Positions 37,901-47,851 are shown, counted from the stretch's first letter. The stretch: 64,000 nucleotides of DNA from Sebastes aleutianus (GCA_916700875.1 CAKAKS010000039.1:19462367-19526366); one strand, 5' to 3'. Program-made: numbers and translations. The notes: generated from the sequence alone by a model not told the origin.

Positions 37901-38375
37901 CGTCTGATGGTCCTCATTCGTTCTCTACTTCCTGGTTTTCTCCTCACCTTTCCATCCACATTATCCATGTAGAGACTTGTTAATATATTTATTCATGAGC
38001 TGATTATAGCATTAATGCAAAACATACACAGTTTTTGGAGTACATTGCAGTACGATGTTCTTTTGACAGCTGACAGGATCATTTACTGTGTGATTAAACA
38101 TGCTCTGATAAAGTAAAGTCTGTTGCCATTGCTATTGCAAATGTATGCCTAAACAGTGCATTTATTGTGGGATTTAAGAGTTGGTGTCCTCTGTTGCTCT
38201 TAAATCTGTTGTTTGTCTTTGTAATAGGGGAATTATTGAACAGTTAGTTTAAAGAGAAAAGAAACATTTTAAAAGTTAAAATGTGTTTCCTCCACAGAAG
38301 ACCAGCGGAGACACAGAGCTGCAGGAGATCATGAACCGGCAGAAGGAGAGGATCAACTCTAGCAGCAAAGACTGA
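13984..38375 (+). CDS. eps8l2: EPS8-like protein 2 (actin regulator), 681 residues
   Basis: Coding exons: 13984-14018, 14454-14500, 22209-22273, 24396-24557, 24808-24957, 27105-27184, 27335-27444, 27556-27626, 27737-27863, 30491-30579, 30679-30753, 31860-32008, 32228-32396, 32477-32511, 32607-32709, 33003-33122, 34755-34830, 34928-35099, 36358-36490 and 38298-38375. All junctions are GT-AG and in phase, total 2046 nt; human EPS8L2 is 715 residues. TAA at 13978-13980, in frame, fixes the start. A PTB domain spans about 40-175 (YSNSNYIMHETSQYHVE onward). A helical region with ARLQKAAEAF and a Lys-rich patch follows near 255-282, then a conserved linker. The SH3 domain is about 465-515 (ARNANELSV, QWWKLRN, GYVPFNIL). 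The C-terminal actin-effector region is about 560-681. The family links Rac signalling to actin bundling and capping, and EPS8L2 is known in hair-cell stereocilia. Linker residues around 430-460 are shorter than in mammals. Confidence 0.95.
14221..14251 (+). repeat. (CT)n microsatellite
   Basis: A CT-rich run with a few CCCT interruptions, in intron 1 of the eps8l2 coding region. Confidence 0.85.
15062..15949. mobile_element. MITE with GGGCTGG ends, interrupted by another MITE
   Basis: The left end GGGCTGGACGATATGGCC and the right end ATATTGCCCAGCCC form inverted termini, each followed by ATATATC-rich DNA. The middle, 15176-15672, is a separate element present again at about 28835-30190. Confidence 0.65.
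15176..15672 (+). mobile_element. MITE, intact copy (family also at 28835-30190)
   Basis: The ends GTCTGAAATTCCATACTA and TAGTATGTGATTTCGAAC are imperfect inverted repeats. Internal stretches such as CACAATGC and GGGTTACCATGGTTACACG recur in the same order in the copy at 28835-30190. Confidence 0.75.
18434..19116. mobile_element. Inverted-repeat element with ends TGTACATAGAC
   Basis: The left TGTACATAGACTAGAATTTC and the right GAAATTCATGTCTATGTACA are inverted, and inner arms GAATAGTCAGCACGAAAT and ATTTCGTGACTATTC pair as well. The interior contains five or so TTTTCCTAAACCTAAC-like blocks. No coding frame. Confidence 0.7.
20395..20571. mobile_element. Short MITE, TCTAGAAGGTA family, copy 1
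   Basis: The ends GTCGTTTCTAGAAGGTAA and TTACCTTCTAGATACAAC are inverted. The element is about 177 bp and has a close relative at 26850-27035. Confidence 0.75.
22274..24395 (+). other. eps8l2 intron after coding exon 3
   Basis: No exon is supported. Repeats present are a teleost interspersed repeat at about 23180-23640 (TTAGCTTAGCTTAGC), a MITE at about 23700-23930 starting GGCACGTTTCCACC, and a truncated piece at about 24030-24225 of the TTAA-flanked family found whole at 42257-42792. Confidence 0.7.
25568..26252. mobile_element. Inverted-repeat element with an internal 20-bp tandem repeat
   Basis: The left end TTATTACACAGCTTTGTTGA and the right end AACACAGCTGTGTAATAA are inverted. A 20-bp unit, TATAACAGACCGTTGCTATG, is repeated five times at 25613-25717, the last copy preceded by a 5-bp insertion. 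Variants of the same motif (AGCAGACCGCTGCTATG) recur further inside. No transposase is present. Confidence 0.75.
26850..27035. mobile_element. Short MITE, TCTAGAAGGTA family, copy 2
   Basis: The ends GGGTTGTGTCTAGAAGGTA and TACCTTCTAGACACGACCC are inverted over 19 bp with one mismatch. It sits 69 bp before the eps8l2 exon at 27105. Confidence 0.85.
28498..28556. repeat. Perfect 25-bp inverted repeat with 9-nt loop
   Basis: The arm at 28498-28522 (starting AAAAACGATGTCAGG) is exactly complementary to 28532-28556. The loop is CACACAGTA. Confidence 0.95.
29325..29810 (+). mobile_element. Inner hAT-like MITE of the nest (TAGGGCTGTCAA ends)
   Basis: The ends TAGGGCTGTCAA and TTGACAGCACTA are inverted with one mismatch. 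Next to them lie ATAACGCGTTAACGC and TTAATCGCGATTAAAT. A reversed relative is at 3340-3825. Confidence 0.75.
30108..30154. repeat. Perfect 19-bp inverted repeat with 9-nt loop
   Basis: The arm AGTACACAAAATAAGTATG (30108-30126) is exactly complementary to 30136-30154. It lies at the right end of the middle MITE. The second arm is absent from the sister copy at 15176-15672. Confidence 0.95.
30754..31859 (+). other. eps8l2 intron after coding exon 11
   Basis: No exon is supported. A fragment of the AATCGATTA-type repeat lies at about 31555-31625. The rest has no feature that I can name. Confidence 0.7.
32015..32155 (+). mobile_element. Interspersed repeat fragment just after an eps8l2 donor
   Basis: The sequence TTATCCAAAGTGCTTTACAG followed by CATTCACACACTGA is a common teleost LINE/SINE-type wording. 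It starts within 10 bp of the donor of the exon ending at 32008. Confidence 0.45.
33186..33830. mobile_element. Inverted-repeat element with ends AAGACCCAGACACACCAA
   Basis: The left AAGACCCAGACACACCAAAC and the right TTGGTGTGTCAGGGCCTT are inverted with few mismatches. The interior has no meaningful open frame. Confidence 0.7.
34306..34466 (+). repeat. Local duplication, copy 1
   Basis: This roughly 160-bp block, from GTAATCAGATGA to ATCATCTGAACAC, is repeated with small indels at 36146-36302 in the same orientation. Confidence 0.8.
35100..36357 (+). other. eps8l2 intron before the penultimate coding exon
   Basis: No exon is supported. It contains a common teleost repeat at about 35210-35350 (ACTCAAGTAAAAGTACTG) and copy 2 of the local duplication at 36146-36302, which ends 55 bp before the exon. 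Confidence 0.7.
36146..36302 (+). repeat. Local duplication, copy 2
   Basis: This is the partner of 34306-34466. Shared landmarks in order are AAAAAGCCT, ATATATAACA, AATGTGTAGTATGT, CAAAGTTTATCACA and ATCATCTGAACAC. Confidence 0.8.
36491..38297 (+). other. Last intron of eps8l2
   Basis: This is AT-rich and has no supported exon. A few stretches such as ATAAATCAAAAAGTGGGAAC recur imperfectly around 37700-37860, suggesting a small degenerate repeat. Nothing else is identified. Confidence 0.65.
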
Positions 38376-38567
38376 ACCATCCAGATGTTTTCACTCTCCG
38401 ACTGCTGCAGCTTCTTCAATCACTCTACATGTTGTATACATTTTTAATTGTATATTTATTTTGTATCACCCAATGTGTATGTACTACAGTGTTTTCTTAT
38501 CTAATTATGTTGCTTTTGTTTCCATTTCCATTCAATTTTGTCGTCATATGAATCTATGTACAGTTTT

Positions 38568-38569
<2 letters not shown>

Positions 38570-38622
<53 letters not shown>
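38570..38622 (+). repeat. (GT)n microsatellite in the eps8l2 3' UTR
   Basis: An uninterrupted run of about 26 GT units. Confidence 0.98.
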
Positions 38623-38623
<1 letters not shown>

Positions 38624-39190
38624 TAGCATGTGTAAGCACAACATGCATGTAACGTACAGCACATATTTGTACGAGCAGTGCGGTCAATGTTTGTGCCCTT
38701 TGTCGATATTGCAGCTGTTTACTGAATGACTTCAATAAGTAGATCTTAGCTATCGCATATCTAAATCTGTGCCAGAATGTTTGACACATGTTCTGATATA
38801 TAGCCAATTATTTTCATATTACTGTTTACAGGTATAATAATTATTAAACGCTCTACAGTATGTATGTCAGAAGTAGTCTCATCCTGCTTGGTAACTGCAG
38901 ATCATCAGTAGGTATTAATATAAATAATATAAATAATGATGTTCTGGCAAGAGAAACTGTCAACAATCCTGCATGATATTATTGTCAATAACAGTGAGAT
39001 GCTGTCATTAATGTGTTTTTATGCAGCATGATATTTTGCAGTGTAAACTGCACAAACACACAGGAATAATAAGGAATATATGAGAGAATATGTTGTTCTG
39101 ATATGAATAATTAAATGACGATTTAGGCAAAACATTCAAGGGTGTTGTAAATATTATGGGACGCACTGTTTAAAAAGAATATAATCAAAA

Positions 39191-39196
39191 AATAAA
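39191..39196 (+). terminator. Candidate eps8l2 poly(A) signal
   Basis: AATAAA about 815 bp after the stop codon; a T-rich stretch follows at about 39221. Confidence 0.45.
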
Positions 39197-39290
39197 CTTG
39201 GTAAAGATTTGATATCACATCTTTTTTGTCCATAATTCTTGTGTTTGTCACTGGATTAATAAAAAGTCTAGAAACAGTCAATACAGATCC

Positions 39291-39296
39291 TTTATT
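39291..39296 (-). terminator. Candidate fads2 poly(A) signal
   Basis: TTTATT on the plus strand is AATAAA on the minus strand, about 375 bp after the fads2 stop codon. Confidence 0.5.
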
Positions 39297-39668
39297 TGAT
39301 ACTGTAAGATCAGAACAAAGAATTGCAAGTAAAGTAGGAAGTTAAATTAAGTACAGTAACTTTAACTAATCCTCAATTATTGTTCAAACTGTATCACAAG
39401 ATAGATAATGAAAAAACATCACTTTAAATACCTCACAATCAGTATCACAATTGTATCTATAACACAGTACTACTGTTGTTCACTGTAAGGCAATTCAGAG
39501 AAATCCTGTGAGCACTAAAAATCAGAAAAAACTGAACTATAACACCGACACTAAGAAAAGATCATTCCCACACCATCAACTGGATTATAAAACCAAACAG
39601 ATACAATCAATGTATGATGCAGAAGAGGAGGAAAACATCACTCCTTCTAGTGTAGAGAGTACAAGTTG

Positions 39669-42600
39669 TCATTTATGGAGATACGCGTCGAGCCAGAGGT
39701 CGCCTGAGTGTTTCAGTGACCTGAGGAAGAAAACGAGAACATGCACTTTCAGTTCATACCTTTGTTTTGTCAGACTGAAAACTGTGTCACAACGTGTCTC
39801 ATCCTGCCAGGAGATGATATGCTACTATTATTACTGGATTTACCTGAAAACGTCAGCGACGCCTTGCCACATTGTTTTCACCTGGTAGGGAATCCCGTGT
39901 TTCTCACACAGTGCACGGACCAGCGGCGCCACCAGGTGGTAGTTGTGGCGGGGCATCGTGGGAAACAAACTGCAGAGAAAAAAACCAGAAAACATTAAAC
40001 ATGTCTCAACAAATGTGTTTCAAATTAAAGTAAATCTAAGAAATACTGTTCAGTCTAGTGAAGGACGGCTTGATTCACAATGTTTGACAAGAGGTGAACC
40101 AGGTCACACTCAGCACAAAGTAGTCGTTTGAAGTTCACATTTACTATTTATTCTTTTGTAATTGATAATGCACACTGAGGAAAGCACGTGACAAAAATAT
40201 TTGTGCCATTACTCTTCTGTATTACAAAGAAATAAAAAATACAGCAAATGTGAACTTCAAAATGTTTTTTTACAAGTGCAAACTAAACCAATATACTGCT
40301 GGTTGGACATTAAAGCTTTAGTTCACCCAGAAATGACAATTCAGTCATTAACTCTCGTTTACAGGAAATTCACAGGAAATCACAGCAGTCCTAATGTTTA
40401 TAAAATTTTCTTTTTTTACAAATTACGGAACATTTTCATCCTTTCTCAGTTCCACAAGCATGAGATGTTGATTTAATTTATTTAAAAAGATCATGTTGTG
40501 TTTTGTAGTTATCAAATGCACTCGAGGTCCAGAAATGAAACCCTATTTTGTTTTTCCTTTAAAGGCTCTGAAAAACAATTTTCATTTTTATCAGCTTCTT
40601 AATATGAGTGATGGTGTCCAACATTAACACACTATTTTCTCTAAAAATTAGATTTTTTTTCACATTTTCCGTATTTGTCCTGATGGAGCAGATTAGATTG
40701 ATGAGATTTTGAGTTTCGGACTCGTAATGAATAATTACTAACATCTTCTTTCACTCTCTCATATTCAGTATATTTTACATCAACTCGATGATGTTTATGC
40801 AGAGTAAAATATTCAAATAAATTTATACGCAGTTATCCAAAATGTAGACGGTCATTTCTTTGAAAACTTTGGGATCTCCAGTGGAATATTCTTTACTAGA
40901 CTCGATGATGATGACTGTATGCTGCAGGAGCTTTCAGAGATGTCTGATGAACCTTTAATGCTTTTTGTATCTATAGAATTATTATTAATCATTTCATTTC
41001 AGGAGCTTTTGAACTGATGAAAAAATGTTCTCCTTAGACTCAACCATTGACTTACTGGTGTTCGATTTGAAAGTTGAGGTGTCCGCTGAACCAGTCGTTG
41101 AAGGGGGACTGCTTGATATTACAGGTGGCTTGTAGCTAAAGTAGAGGACGAGACAGAAGGTGAGTAAATACATCAGCAGCACCTGTATACAGCTGACTGT
41201 TTGCTAATTCACCAGGTACCTGCATGGACAGCCAGTCCTGGTGCTTATCGTGGTCGATGTCCATCGGCAGATGATTCATCTGAGTCACCCACACAAAACA
41301 GTGACTCTCCAGAAACCTGCCATTCATAAAAACACCACACCAGTGACTGAATAACGTGTCGCACTGTATGATCAAGATGGTGTAGAAAACCTGGTGTCAC
41401 TTTCTAATTCTTAATTAAGGGTTTGTGAATTGAAACTAATGGGTATATTTAAGTTGTTATTAAGTAAGAAAGTAATTATAATTAATGATTTATAGATCAG
41501 CAATACAACATTCAAAAGAGCAATTTTTGGGTTGCCAAATTAACGGGTGTTTATCCTCCTCCAGCATAACTTTTATTATTCAGCTCTTCACTATAAGTTT
41601 TAATGACAATAAATGTGAATCTTTGTGTTTCAAACAGGAGGTGTGTGTGTGGTTTGATGGCAGTAAACCATTATGGTAAGTGTGTGTTGGGGTTGTGGTG
41701 GTTACCTGACGAAGCTGATGAGCACCACTGAGCCAAACAGGCCATACATGGGTATAGAGCAGCACAGGTAGCGAAGGTAGTAAGACAGACACCAGGCCAG
41801 GTCCTTCACGAGAAAGGAAGGTTAATATGAACGTTATCAAGAATCACGACTCCCTGAAACTCATCTCTTATCTTTACTTAGCCTACATATAACCTGACCT
41901 GATATCAAACAGTAAAATCTACCTATATATAATCGGCACTGTACAGAAGATGGCATCTTACCACCCAGTCGTGGCGGGAGATCATGGTGCGTATTATCTG
42001 AATGTGGAAGTAAACTGGAATGAGAAGCGGCGGTCCAACTAAAAGAGAAAAAAGACAACATTTATTCCTCTGAAGTTTTAATAGTTTCACTCTTTTTAAA
42101 TTACTCCAAGAAACATACCAAGAAAGAAGTACTGGTGTTGGTGGTGATAGGGCATGTATTTGATCTTTTTTATGCCGTACTGTAACAGAGAGGAACACAG
42201 AGTTAGAATGAGCAGCTGGTGAAAATTAAACACAAGATGTTTAAGGGCTGTTTTAAAGGAGCAATGTGTAACATTTTGGTGAATCTATTAGCATAAATGG
42301 AATATAATATTCATAAGTATGCTTTCATTAGTGTACAGTATAATCACCTGAAACTAATAATCGTTGCATTTTGTTAGCATAGAATGAGCCCCTCATATCT
42401 ACATAGGGAGCGGGTCCTCTTCACAAAGTCCACCATGTTTCTACAGCAGCCCAGAACGGACAAACCAAACACTGGCTCGAGAGAGAGCCTTTCATGTTAT
42501 TATGTTACCTGAAGGCCACCGTAGTTCTCCATCACGCTTGTGAAACTGCAGTAACGTGAGCTGCAGAGTGCAAAACCGTGGTACCGCCAGCCGCTGTCTG

Positions 42601-45600
42601 ACTTCCGTTGCTCCTAAAGTAGTGTTATTATGGTAAGGATGGCCTCTGAGCGAGGCGAACGGCGTAACCGCGGTTTTGCACTCGGTAGCTCTCGTTACCG
42701 CAGTCTTGGAAAGGGAGGAGTGAGCGGTTGGGTACTCAGTTGCAATCTGCAACCACACCGCTAGATGCTACCAAATCCTACACACTGTACCTTTAAGAAA
42801 TCAGACATATCAGTTACTCGCCTCCACGGGTTGAGTGGCTCCAACTACGAAGACGTGCAGCATGTTGACATCAGGGTCCTTACTGAAGATGTTGGGTTTA
42901 GCGTGATGCTGGAAATGCCGGTGATTCCACCAGTTGGCAGACGCTCCCTGAGAAAGCAATCAATTAATATTATCTGTGTAAAATCTTTAGAAAATTATTA
43001 TAAGGTTGAGAACAACAATTACCTTCAAATGACCGATGGTAAACTTGTGCAACAAGTGATTCCAGCTAGACTTCTCGAAGACAGACAGGTGGCCAAAGTC
43101 GTGCTGCAGCCATCCAGCCTGCAACTACAGAAGAAGAAGAGAAGCGAGCATTGACTTATAGACCTTTTCAGTACCATTCTGTTGCTAGGGCAACAACAGC
43201 TTTGGTCCAAGTTTACTTCCTGTCAGCTACTGCATTAACAAACACTGCAACAGGAAATACAAAGGGGCCCATTTTGAATGTTTATGTTGTCAAGTTTGAA
43301 AAAGTCTATATTTCGTCAACAACAACAATATGAGAGATGATGGTGTTGGAGTCACCTGAGCGGTTGCCAGCATGACGGAGCACAGAAACGTCAGAGTCCA
43401 GCTCGTTCCCCAGACCCAGATGATGAGCCAGGCGAGGGCCTCCAGCAGCAGGATGTGACCCAGGTGGAGGCAGAAGAACAAAGGCCGAGCTCGAAACAGA
43501 CCCTCCCTCTCCACCTTCGCACGTAAAGTGTGGAAATCCTGTATGATTGTCGCCTGAGAGCAGAGAAGAAGATTTGCCAATTTAGGGAGGTTCACGAAAA
43601 ATGTATGCTCTGATAGCATTTGAGGACGTTCAGCTTCAGGGTTTTAGTACGGAGATAAAAAGAGAAAAACGAGGCATTAAGGCAGTTTGAGTTATTTAAC
43701 AGCTGATGAGACACGAGTGTCCAGAATCTCAGATGTGCCTGAACACTGCGAGACTCATGAATAACAGAACAGATGTGTGAATGGTCTGACCTATTCCGTT
43801 TCCTCAGGTGTTTCTCTACATGCTATCCATCCTGTCCTTGTTGTCCCACTGACACATGAATAATGAGGTGTTTATTTATTTGAAGAATCTGAGACGGATC
43901 TCACGTTTTTGTTTCGGTCCTGGCTGGGCTCCGTCGCTGCCAGCTCTCCGATCAGCAGCGGCTTCAGGAACTTCTGCACAAACTTTAAGTCGGGATGAAA
44001 AGCAGTGAATGCCTCCTGGAAAACAGACGTGAGAAATATTGTCAGTGACGCATTAAATTAAAAATAGTCATGTACCTTTCTCAGTGGTGGAAGAAAGATA
44101 GTAGTAGAGTACAAAGTACAAAAGTATTATCAGCAAAATGTACTGAAGTATCAAAAGCACAAGTCCTTGTTCTGCAGAAATATGATATATTATTATCTGT
44201 GACATTGTTAATACTGATGCATCCATGTGTAAGCAGCATTTTACTGTTGTAGCTGGTCGAGGTGGAGATAGTTTCAACTACTTTATTAACAGTGGTTCCC
44301 AACCTAGGGCTCAGGCCCCCCTCCAAAGGGACACATAATAAATCTGAGGGGTCATAAGATGATTGATGGGACACTGAGAGTCACTCAGTGGCGCATGAAG
44401 CCAAAATGGCTCCACTGTCGAGTGATAAAGTCCCCGGATCATCCGGCGATCTTACGCATCCATTGGGCCATTAGAGCAGGCGCAGTAGCGTTTCCTTTAA
44501 CTCCGCCTCCCAGCCCGCGGTCCAGCCTCGGTCTGGGTCTCATTCACATGAACGGAGGAAGGGAAATAACTCTGGATTCGGCAATTAGTGCATTTTACAA
44601 CTTTTAGGACCTAATGATTTTAATAAGGGCTATTCAAGTGTTCATACTGGGGAGTTGATTTAACTAAAAAAAAATTATCGGCTGAGATACAGACGTCTCT
44701 TTCCCAATGTAAGTCGATGGGAAAAAGTATTTCTGGGCCAAATGGCATCACGTGACGGACACAGAAGTTGTAGTACCGCCGTTTGGCCACTACGAAAATT
44801 TGCTTCAAAGCCTGGCGCTCTTCCAGGGGGCTTGGTTCTGCTACACAGATTTGTATTTTTTTTTTAAAAACATTTCTCTAACATTTTTTGTGAAGTATTA
44901 GATAATTTGACCTTTTAGGGGCTCTAACAGTTATTTCGTTTTTTTTTTTTGCAATTACTAAAACATCATTTTTGCAACTAGGGCCCTCTTTGTCAAAAAT
45001 ACCAAAGACATATAAACAACCTTACATCTCTTGCAAAAGCAAACACTTCAAAGCTGTATGAAATCTTCTAAAACGGTTTTGTTTTATCACAACTTTACAC
45101 ACAAACACTAAATAAATGACTCTTATCTGGAGTCTTTGGCATTTTCATTTTGTAGCTGTAATTATAGAGTATGAACACAAACGCAATGAGGAAACAAACA
45201 CATTTGTTTCTCAATACTCTAACTCTCTCTAAAACTGGCCTCCATTGTTGTGCCCACCGAAGATCAAACCTGAATCATAATTATAGTGTTCAAACACTGT
45301 TTTCTGAGTGATCTAATTGGTTGGAGGTGTTCGCACAGGTGCATTCGGGTGCAGGTGATTGATAATTGAGTGTGGAGTTTCAATGGCAAACAACACCCAC
45401 ACACATGCTCTTGAACAATGTGTCTAATCATGCAAATAACCGTTAAGTTTTTTGCAAGCCCCAACTAAACACTGCTATTTATGAGGATGAGTCACAAGCC
45501 AAACAAACTGGTTTAATGGAGTACAGTGTTTGTGTAAATGTACTTCCACCACTGACATAAAGAACACCACAACACTAAAAGCTCATATTCTCAGGAGCAC

Positions 45601-45830
45601 AGTACCGTGGCGTCCTCTCCAGCATAGTGGCTGATGACCCGGATCCCTCCTGGGTGCCTCTTGGCCCACTGTGTGATGTTGTAAACCTTTCGATCGATCA
45701 CCATCCACTGGTCATTCCTGTTGCAGTGGCTCTGCACCTCCTCCCAGGTGTAGACACCACCTCCACCTCCACCAGCAGCTCGCCCAACGACCTGCTCTCC
45801 TGGCTCCGTCAGCTGGCCTCCACCTCCCAT
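39669..45830 (-). CDS. fads2: Fatty acid desaturase 2 (front-end acyl-CoA desaturase), 450 residues
   Basis: Coding exons in transcript order: 45606-45830, 43905-44015, 43356-43553, 43023-43124, 42822-42947, 42119-42179, 41962-42038, 41706-41803, 41220-41316, 41056-41135, 39844-39969 and 39669-39720. They sum to 1353 nt in phase. The N-terminal cytochrome b5 domain has the haem motif HPGG at 59-62. The three histidine boxes are HDFGH (186-190), HFQHH (223-227) and QIEHH (388-392), all intact. Hydrophobic helices fill the regions between. FHIQ at 285-288 fits the FxxQ pattern reported for delta-6-type fish Fads2, not the YxxN of delta-4 types. The C-terminus is LDAYLHK. The enzyme inserts a double bond in C18 and longer polyunsaturated acyl chains in the ER membrane, using cytochrome b5 electrons. 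Stop codons directly precede the chosen ATG in frame. The intron after exon 5 uses a GC donor. The protein has a Gly-rich insertion near residues 19-25. Confidence 0.97.
42257..42792 (-). mobile_element. TTAA-flanked MITE, complete copy in a fads2 intron
   Basis: TTAA at 42253-42256 and 42793-42796 flanks termini AGGAGCAATGTGTAAC and CACACTGTACCT, an imperfect inverted pair. A full relative lies at 58838-59347, and partial copies at about 24030-24225 and at 48966-49276 plus 50130-50283. TTAA target choice suggests a piggyBac- or Kolobok-type source. It ends 28 bp into the intron whose donor is GC. Confidence 0.8.
44016..45605 (-). other. fads2 intron 1 of the coding region
   Basis: No exon is supported. 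It contains a truncated hAT-type start at about 44290, a repeat at 44385-44825 shared with 49290-49860, and AT-rich sequence without identifiable features. Confidence 0.7.
44385..44825 (+). mobile_element. Interspersed repeat, copy 1 (partner at 49290-49860)
   Basis: Long shared stretches with 49290-49860 include ACATGAACGGAGGAA, AACTCTGGATTCGGC, TTTTAGGACCTAATGATTT and CAGACGTCTCTTTCCC, in the same order and orientation. The class is unknown. Confidence 0.75.
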
Positions 45831-45959
45831 CCTCCCTCCTCACTAGTGCTGCCTCTGGCCTGGGTCCACCTGCACACTGAAGGGCCAGTCAGCCACAAAA
45901 AACTTTGACACCTGGATGTATAAAAAAAGAAAAAGAGGTGTGTTTATAACAGTGTGTAT

Positions 45960-46260
45960 AGAATAGAATAGAATAGAATAGAATAGAAAGCTTTATTGTC
46001 ATTGTATTAAATACAACGAGATTCACAGTTGCCACTTCTGGTCAGTGCTTTAAAACAAATACTTGACAAGACTAAACGAGGCAGATTAAACATATAACAG
46101 GTAAAACACACACAGTTATAAAGCAATATAAAACAGGTAAAGTAGATGTAATAAATAAATATAAACAGAAGTGTTACACTAGAAGTATAAAATATAAAAA
46201 TAGATGTAATGTAAACAGAGGTAATTGCACTTGTAAAAAAAATAGTCACAGGATTGTGCA
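45960..46260 (-). mobile_element. Antisense LINE 3' tail in the fads2 5' region
   Basis: An (AATAG)n tail precedes AAAGCTTTATTGTCATTG, which in reverse complement is the CAATGACAATAAAGC ending common to L2-type LINEs. It would lie in a 5' intron of fads2. Confidence 0.55.
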
Positions 46261-46837
46261 GAGAGAGAGGGAGCGGCATTGAGAGAGGAAGAAGGGATTT
46301 AACCTGTTGCTCTCTCTTTACTTTAACCACCCGAACTGTTTGTGAAACACAAGTGAAGTCAAGACAAAGAGCAGAGAGCAACATCTTCACTAATAATTCA
46401 TGATGAAATCCAACAACACATGCAGGAGGCTGCTGCTGCTGAAGAAGAAGGGCGGATTTTTCACATGCATGTGTCTGGATCGACATTAACTTACAATATA
46501 ACACATGCACAAGAGCTCACATATAATGAAATACTGCAAATCATCTATATTTAGCCCTCTAAGTTCGTTTGTGCGCGTCTATTCATTCTCACAGCAGCGC
46601 ATGTAGTCGCAGTTCATTATAAGGAGCGCTTAATGTGTAACAAATAGGACACAAAACAGAGCCACTAAAGCACAAACAGTGTTATCGATTACCGTTTATC
46701 GCCTGTGTATTGATTAGTGTGACACTAAATGGCAGACAGTGGGCGGCAGCAGGCTGTATAGGCCCGCTGCATGATGAAGAAGATGAATATGAAGAATATT
46801 TATTCACACTTACAGTCTCTCCAGGTTTTGGTCTTAC

Positions 46838-47045
46838 TCTCTCTCTCCGGGCTGCAGTCACACCAACCCACCGGATCACTTTATCTATCCGCTCCGGTTC
46901 CGTTCAGACACATCTCACATAGTAAACATGCCTAAATTCATCCCTCTTGTCTTCCCCAATATGTGTTCACGGACTCATTCACCCACTCATTCACTACAAA
47001 TTCCGAGCCGATCATTCGAGGGTTTCTGGGCCAATGAGAGTTCAG
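46838..47045 (-). promoter_or_regulatory. Candidate fads2 first exon and promoter
   Basis: A minus-strand donor GTAAGA begins at 46837 after GAGAGA, and an acceptor-like TCCAG precedes the coding exon near 45916, so an untranslated first exon ending at 46838 is plausible. Upstream, CCAAT is present on the plus strand at 47031-47035 and TTCACCCACT at about 46978. FADS2 promoters are known to use NF-Y and sterol response elements, but the match here is short and needs testing. Confidence 0.3.
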
Positions 47046-47480
47046 TATACATGAGGACCGCTGGCTGATGTGCAATAGGCTCAACAAGCAGCTCGTCTCA
47101 ACATCACACAGTCACAGTCTGTCTGTCTGCAGGCTCAGAGAGAGAGAGACGCCTTTATTACACCATACAACCATATATACAACCATATATATAAGTATAA
47201 CCTAGGTTACATAAAACATAAAAGGTTAAAGAAATAAATACAATGTTAGCAAATTAAATGACATTTGTTATTATTTTAATTAACATTTACAGTCATAATT
47301 GGTCCTAGCTATCTGTAAATACCTACAGTGCTACATAAGCATATTATATTATAGTATAGTATAGTATAGTGTACAGTGTTAGAGGGCATTATCATTGTAC
47401 AATATTCAATATGGTCGTATTCAGAATTGTATTCCATTATATTCTAGTTTATTGTTGATTATTTATAGCTCTTTATTGCT
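47046..47480. other. Intergenic DNA upstream of fads2
   Basis: No gene. An imperfect inverted or tandem AT-rich stretch (TATAGTATAG repeats at about 47351-47370) precedes the tetranucleotide array. Confidence 0.6.
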
Positions 47481-47553
47481 GTCTATCTATCTATCAATCA
47501 ATCTATCTATCTGTCTGTCTGTCTATCTGTCTGTCTGTTTGTCTGTTTATCTA

Positions 47554-47594
<41 letters not shown>

Positions 47595-47679
47595 TTATCT
47601 ATCTATCTATTGATCAATCTATCAATCACTATATCTATCTATCTGTCTATCTATCTATCAGTCAATCTATCAATCAATA

Positions 47680-47723
<44 letters not shown>

Positions 47724-47784
47724 AATCTATCAATCACTATATCTATCTTTCTATATATCTGTCTATCTATCTATCTATCAATCA

Positions 47785-47816
<32 letters not shown>

Positions 47817-47851
47817 GTCTATCTGTCTATCTATCTATCTATCAATCAATA

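Larger units (their letters stand above)
38376..39230 (+). other. eps8l2 3' UTR
   Basis: The non-coding tail of the last exon starts after TGA at 38373-38375. It contains a (GT)n tract at 38570-38622. An AATAAA at 39191-39196 is the first plausible poly(A) signal on this strand, with another at 39258-39263. The UTR end is inferred, not observed. Confidence 0.5.

Noticed and set aside
38461..38807. Frames coding for Cys-Val or Thr-His repeats
   Set aside because: Translations of the (GT)n tract in the eps8l2 3' UTR.
43290..43619. 109-codon frame as a separate small gene
   Set aside because: It is coding exon 3 of fads2 (43356-43553) plus intron on each side.
46007..46510. Minus-strand open frame of 167 codons
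   Set aside because: It crosses a LINE tail and low-complexity sequence, has no homology that I recognise and lies in the fads2 5' region.
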